DNA of 22,463 nucleotides from a virus. A model generated the notes under the pieces. That model was not told where the DNA came from and did not search any database. It worked only from the letters and a program-made list of their open reading frames with translations. Positions 20,077 to 22,463 of the stretch are shown here, piece after piece; the stretch's first letter is position 1; each line of letters starts with the position of its first letter. The DNA lies in the IMG/VR virus record IMGVR_UViG_3300015371_001884, positions 1-22,463 of that record; one strand, 5' to 3'. The position numbers were made by a program, and so were the translations under genes.

Positions 20077-20090
20077 ATGTATCGCAATCC
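20077..20090 (-). promoter_or_regulatory. Possible -10 element for the Cys-His-Asp gene
   Basis: Minus strand ATTGCGATACATT lies 10-20 bp upstream of the ATG at 20067 and resembles the TTTGCTATACA of the 10720 promoter. It is so close to the start codon that the transcript would be nearly leaderless. A TCGACC about 17 bp upstream could act as -35. Weak evidence. Confidence 0.3.
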
Positions 20091-20129
20091 CCTGGGGCTG
20101 GTCGAGTCCTTGTGGGTGCTTGTGTTGCC

Positions 20130-20143
20130 GTTCCACGTGGAAC
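20130..20143. promoter_or_regulatory. parS: Perfect parS-type palindrome (ParB-binding core)
   Basis: GTTCCACGTGGAAC is a perfect 14-bp palindrome and matches the bacterial chromosomal parS core GTTNCACGTGNAAC at every position. Flanking bases are C and C rather than the consensus T and A. It lies in the 93-bp divergent spacer between the 203-aa gene and the 66-aa gene, 17 bp upstream of the latter's ATG. It may recruit host ParB or serve as an operator. No partition-type parA/parB pair is in the window. Confidence 0.65.
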
Positions 20144-20160
20144 CGTGATAGGAGGCGCGG

Positions 20161-20361
20161 ATGATGGTCCCAGACGAATCGACCCGGCGGTTCTACGCCA
20201 GCCTGACCCGGCAGCAGCTCCTGGAGATGCGCGCGGCATTCACCTGCGACCGCGCCGAAGCCCTGAAGCTGGGCATCCCGACAGAGTTCCACGACAGCCG
20301 GCTGGCCTTGATCGCCGCCGTCCTGCGCGACCGCCAGAACTGGGCCGCTGGGGCACCTTAG
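20161..20361 (+). CDS. Small hypothetical protein
   Basis: A 66-aa protein with a strong ribosome site (AGGAGG) before ATG 20161; a second ATG is the next codon. The sequence ESTRRFYASLTRQQLLEMRA then AFTCDRAEALKLGIPTEFHD and SRLALIAAVLRDRQNWA is all helical, two or three helices, with a single Cys. It could be a small regulator or an immunity-type gene, but no family is recognised. It is the last phage-like gene before the compositional change and is followed by an inverted repeat. Confidence 0.7.
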   Translation: MMVPDESTRRFYASLTRQQLLEMRAAFTCDRAEALKLGIPTEFHDSRLALIAAVLRDRQNWAAGAP

Positions 20362-20366
20362 CCGGT

Positions 20367-20383
20367 GTCACACATCGTGTGAC
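20367..20383. repeat. Inverted repeat after the 66-aa gene
   Basis: GTCACAC (20367-20373) and GTGTGAC (20377-20383) are exact complements around ATC, 6 bp after the stop codon. The short loop and lack of a T run make a binding site for a dimeric regulator as likely as a terminator. Confidence 0.6.
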
Positions 20384-20398
20384 GCCCCTGAATACCCT

Positions 20399-20422
20399 CC
20401 AAAACACCCCCCAAAACACCCC
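20399..20422. repeat. Tandem CCAAAACACCCC x2
   Basis: Two exact 12-bp copies abut at 20399-20410 and 20411-20422, and are followed directly by TTGACT. They lie near where base composition and repeat content change. Confidence 0.55.
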
Positions 20423-20695
20423 TTGACTCCCCCGCCGGGCTCGGGTCCGTGCTCGTGCGGCCTGCGGTGATCGTGTTTCGGTTTTTCAGCATCGCTCGCG
20501 GGCGACGGGTCTGGTCCCGCCGGAGATGTGGGCTGGCGATTTGGACCGCCCCCCCCCCAGCCCGCACGGTGGTCGTCCACTCGCCCGCATCGCGCCCGGC
20601 CTGCGCCCGTAACCCCTAGCGTTTGCGCCCGTTCGGGGGGTGGTGGGCGTCCTCTCGCGGCCCGGGCCTGGGCCAGTGGCTATGCCGCATGAGCC

Positions 20696-20920
20696 CTTGA
20701 CCTCGGGCCGGGGGTATGCCCGGGCGCGCCCCCGGCCGCTTGCGTCCATAGCCGCGCCCTGGTTGTCAACGGCTACCCCGAAAAGAAATACCTTGCAAAC
20801 CATAACGGGATACGGATGGCAACCCCCCGGCTACCAGGGCGCCGCTTGACTCCTGGCGCCCGGCATGGGCGCGCCCCCGGGCCGGGCGCCGGCGCCGCTT
20901 GACCTCGGGCCGGGGGTATG
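20696..20920 (+). repeat. 23-bp exact direct repeats
   Basis: Identical 23-bp copies at 20696-20718 and 20898-20920, each beginning CTTGACCTCGGG and ending GGGGTATG. A related form, starting CTTGACTCC and ending GGCATG at the same length, lies between them near 20846-20868. They resemble promoter -35 boxes (TTGAC) but the spacing to TATG is too short for a standard sigma-70 site. Confidence 0.6.
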
Positions 20921-21036
20921 AATCGGGCCGGCGCGCCCGGCCGGCGCCCCCGCTGATTTTGCTTGCAATCCAAAAAGTCAAGGGGGGTTGAGCGTCGGGC
21001 GCTCATTCGACCAGGGCGCGGCCGGCGCCCCCGGCC

Positions 21037-21072
21037 GGGCGCCATTCCGGGCGCCATCCCGGGCGCCATTCC
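21037..21072. repeat. 12-bp tandem repeat x3
   Basis: GGGCGCCATTCC, GGGCGCCATCCC and GGGCGCCATTCC follow one another without gaps. Each has the palindrome GGCGCC. CATTCC is unusually frequent in the following coding DNA as well. Confidence 0.65.
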
Positions 21073-21335
21073 GGGGGGGTTGACTTCGTATGGCATACCG
21101 AGCCTGGGGGGGTAGGCGCGGGGGGGTAGGCGGCCGCGCCGTTTGGCGCCTATCGGGCGCGCCCCCGGGGGGCTGATACGGGGGTAGCGACCCCCCCGGG
21201 CCGGCGCGCCCCTACGCCAACGTCGGGCCACGTCGGGGGTATCCCGGGCGCCGGCCGGGGGCGCCCTCGCGGGGGCGGATACGGGCGCCGGGCGCGCCCC
21301 CCGCGCCGGCCGCGCCGGGGGGCGCCGGGCGCCGC

Positions 21336-21364
21336 TTGCTGCGGCCGCTACGCTATGCCATACT
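21336..21364 (+). promoter_or_regulatory. Candidate promoter of the HARE-HTH gene
   Basis: TTGCTG (21336-21341), a 17-bp spacer and CATACT (21359-21364) form a weak sigma-70-like pair. CTATGCCATAC (21353-21363) overlaps the -10 and echoes GTATGGCATAC at 21088-21098, so it may be an operator. Confidence 0.35.
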
Positions 21365-21426
21365 TACCAAGTCGATTCGATGCGCCCTGCCAATTACGGC
21401 CGGCCCGATACGGCAACCAGGGGGCA

Positions 21427-22059
21427 ATGGCGCCCCCATCCAACGAAATGGATTACGCAATGACCAGCAAGAACGATACCATCCCGGCCGCCGACAAGAT
21501 GAATGCCAAGCAGCGGAAGGCCGCCGAAAAGGCGCGCCGCGCCCAGGCCGGCGCCGGCCCGGTCCCGCCGGCCATCCCGGCCGCGCCCCCGGCCATCCCG
21601 GCGCCGGCCGCGCCCCCGGCCATCCCGGCCGCGCCGGCTACCCCCCCGGCCATCCCGGCGGCCGCGCCGGCCGCCCCGGCCGTATTCCATTGCCCGGCGC
21701 CCGGCTGCGGCGCGCCCATCGAAATCGGCGCCCTGCTCGGCATGGCGGAAATCGAGCAGGCCCTGATCGCGGCCGGATGGCGCGCCCCCCGCGCCGGCCG
21801 CAAGGCCGCGCCGGCCGGCCCGAAGCGTGTTTCGGCGCTCGATGCGGCCGCGCAGGTTTTGGCCGGCGCCGGCGAGCCGATGGGCGCGAAGGCGCTGATC
21901 ACGGCGATGGCGGTTTCGGGCCTTTGGGAATCGCCCGGGGGCGCGACGCCGGATGCCACGCTGGCGGCCGCCATCGTCCGCGAAATCGCTGCGAAGGCCG
22001 ACAAGGCCCGCTTCATCAAGGTCGCGCCCGGCATGTGGATCGCGCGCGCGGCCGCCTAG
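21427..22059 (+). CDS. HARE-HTH domain protein
   Basis: The open frame gives 210 aa from the ATG at 21427 (MAPPSNEMDYAMTSKN...), preceded by AGGGGG; an ATG at 21460 (MTSKNDTIPAADKMNAKQRK) is an equally good start. A basic helix is followed by a Pro/Ala linker of repeated PPAIPAA units (about 45-85 from the first ATG), a segment FHCPAPGCGAPIEIGALLGM, then the C-terminal 75 residues: RVSALDAAAQVLAGAGEPMG, AKALITAMAVSGLWESPGGA, TPDATLAAAIVREIAAK and DKARFIKVAPGMWIA. That is the HARE-HTH winged helix (also in RNA polymerase delta and ASXL), thought to link transcription and DNA. Its copies are, to my recollection, numerous in Planctomycetes. A strong terminator follows. Confidence 0.85.
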   Translation: MAPPSNEMDYAMTSKNDTIPAADKMNAKQRKAAEKARRAQAGAGPVPPAIPAAPPAIPAPAAPPAIPAAPATPPAIPAAAPAAPAVFHCPAPGCGAPIEIGALLGMAEIEQALIAAGWRAPRAGRKAAPAGPKRVSALDAAAQVLAGAGEPMGAKALITAMAVSGLWESPGGATPDATLAAAIVREIAAKADKARFIKVAPGMWIARAAA

Positions 22060-22079
22060 CACGGGCTTTTGCCCCATCC

Positions 22080-22110
22080 GGCCGGCGCCCCCCGGGGGCG
22101 CCGGCCTTTT
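22080..22110 (+). terminator. Intrinsic terminator of the HARE-HTH gene
   Basis: A perfect GC stem of up to 13 bp (GGCCGGCGCCCCC pairing with GGGGGCGCCGGCC) followed by TTTT at 22107-22110. It lies 20 bp after the HARE-HTH stop codon. Confidence 0.85.
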
Positions 22111-22191
22111 GGCGTCCGCCCAATCATTCCCGTGTCGCATAGCGGCCATTCCAACACGTCGGCCTGTCCCGGCCGGCCGGAGTATTCCACG

Positions 22192-22463
22192 ATGTCATTG
22201 CGCCCATTCCTCGTCGTCATTCCATTCCTCGCCGGCTGCGCGGGGGCGTCACCTTTGGCGCCATCCCGGCCGGCCGCCAGCCATTCCGCCATCATCGAAG
22301 AAGGCCCGGCGCGGCCGGCCGATGTCATCGATTTGCCGGCGCGGCCGCGCCCGCATCTCTGCTATACGAAGCCCCGCTGGTACTGCTCGGCCGACGTGGC
22401 GACGTGTTGGCTTGAGGTCGATTCCTACTGGCAGGCGGACCCGTGCCCGACGGTTCCCATCGA
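22192..22463 (+). CDS. Cys-rich lipoprotein, N-terminal part (runs off right edge)
   Basis: Ninety codons from ATG 22192, with GGAG about 9 nt upstream. MSLRPFLVVIPFLAGC is a short signal peptide with an Arg, a hydrophobic core and a lipobox L-A-G-C (Cys16), so the product should be lipid-anchored after export. The rest is a Pro/Ala-rich segment, then PHLCYTKPRWYCSADVATCW and DSYWQADPCP, with four more cysteines that could form disulphides outside the cytoplasm. Use of CCATTCC/CATTCC and GCC codons differs from the phage genes. No family recognised. Confidence 0.7.
   Translation, partial: MSLRPFLVVIPFLAGCAGASPLAPSRPAASHSAIIEEGPARPADVIDLPARPRPHLCYTKPRWYCSADVATCWLEVDSYWQADPCPTVPI

Larger units (their letters stand above)
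20362..21429. other. About 1 kb gene-free region rich in palindromes, G/C runs and short repeats
   Basis: No frame on either strand has convincing coding character. The region is dominated by GGCGCC, GGCCGG, CCCGGG and GGGGGG elements. Repeats include CCAAAACACCCC x2 (20399-20422), a 23-bp exact direct repeat (20696-20718 and 20898-20920), GGGCGCCATYCC x3 (21037-21072), a C10 tract (about 20549-20558) and two GTATG[GC]CATAC-type palindromes. Several copies of TTGAC occur at similar distances from ATG-containing ends. Confidence 0.6.

Noticed and set aside
20077-20148. 23-codon plus-strand leader peptide overlapping the parS-like site
   Set aside because: Its ribosome site is very poor (GGGG too close to ATG) and it is explained by the palindrome and chance; kept only as a remote possibility for coupling to the 66-aa gene.
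20773-21231. 152-aa minus-strand frame with MAPG repeats
   Set aside because: The repeat is just the 12-bp DNA tandem repeat translated; composition is Arg/Gly/Pro shadow with no start signal.

Overview
The window is high-GC DNA (roughly two thirds or more G+C by eye) carrying most of a temperate tailed-phage genome, in which small genes abut or overlap by ATGA/TGATG junctions. HK97-type terminase, portal, capsid protease and capsid genes, a tyrosine integrase and a beta-helix tailspike identify a siphovirus-like prophage or phage. The right-hand 2 kb looks different: about 1 kb of gene-free, palindrome- and G/C-run-rich DNA, a HARE-HTH protein with a strong intrinsic terminator, and the start of a lipoprotein. 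HARE-HTH genes of this form are, as I recall, common in Planctomycetes, so a planctomycete or similar high-GC host is my best but unproven guess. The right part may be host chromosome.

Layout. (1) 1-10684, minus strand: an HTH_17 protein leads a replication initiator-like gene, followed by about a dozen small genes (zinc-ribbon, DUF6166-like, HNH endonuclease, single-TM proteins), a ParB/DNA-methyltransferase fusion, terminase small and large subunits, a second HTH protein, the portal and the start of an S49-type capsid protease that leaves the window. (2) 10685-11107: control region with a promoter-like motif and intrinsic terminators. (3) 11108-13282, minus: integrase and two accessory genes. 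(4) 13283-13679: gene-free control and possible attP region. (5) 13680-16657, minus: tailspike, a disordered 56-aa protein, a two-TM holin candidate and small zinc-ribbon or membrane peptides including a 27-aa one. (6) 16884-18306, plus: an HK97-fold major capsid-like protein in the opposite orientation to the other head genes, a 90-aa protein and a 25-aa membrane peptide. (7) 18303-20067, minus: five small genes including a DUF6283-like protein and a putative Cys-His-Asp protein. (8) 20161-20361, plus: one small gene preceded by a perfect parS-type palindrome. (9) 20362-22463: the compositionally distinct region.

The most interesting signals are: a canonical parS core (20130-20143); a lambda-ori-like arrangement of iterons, an AT-rich tract and two DnaA boxes inside the initiator gene; a shared promoter/operator motif TGCTAA-N2-AT-N2/3-GCTA found four times, only in control regions; and an inverted, isolated HK97 capsid gene. 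No CRISPR array, tRNA, rRNA or insertion sequence was recognised.
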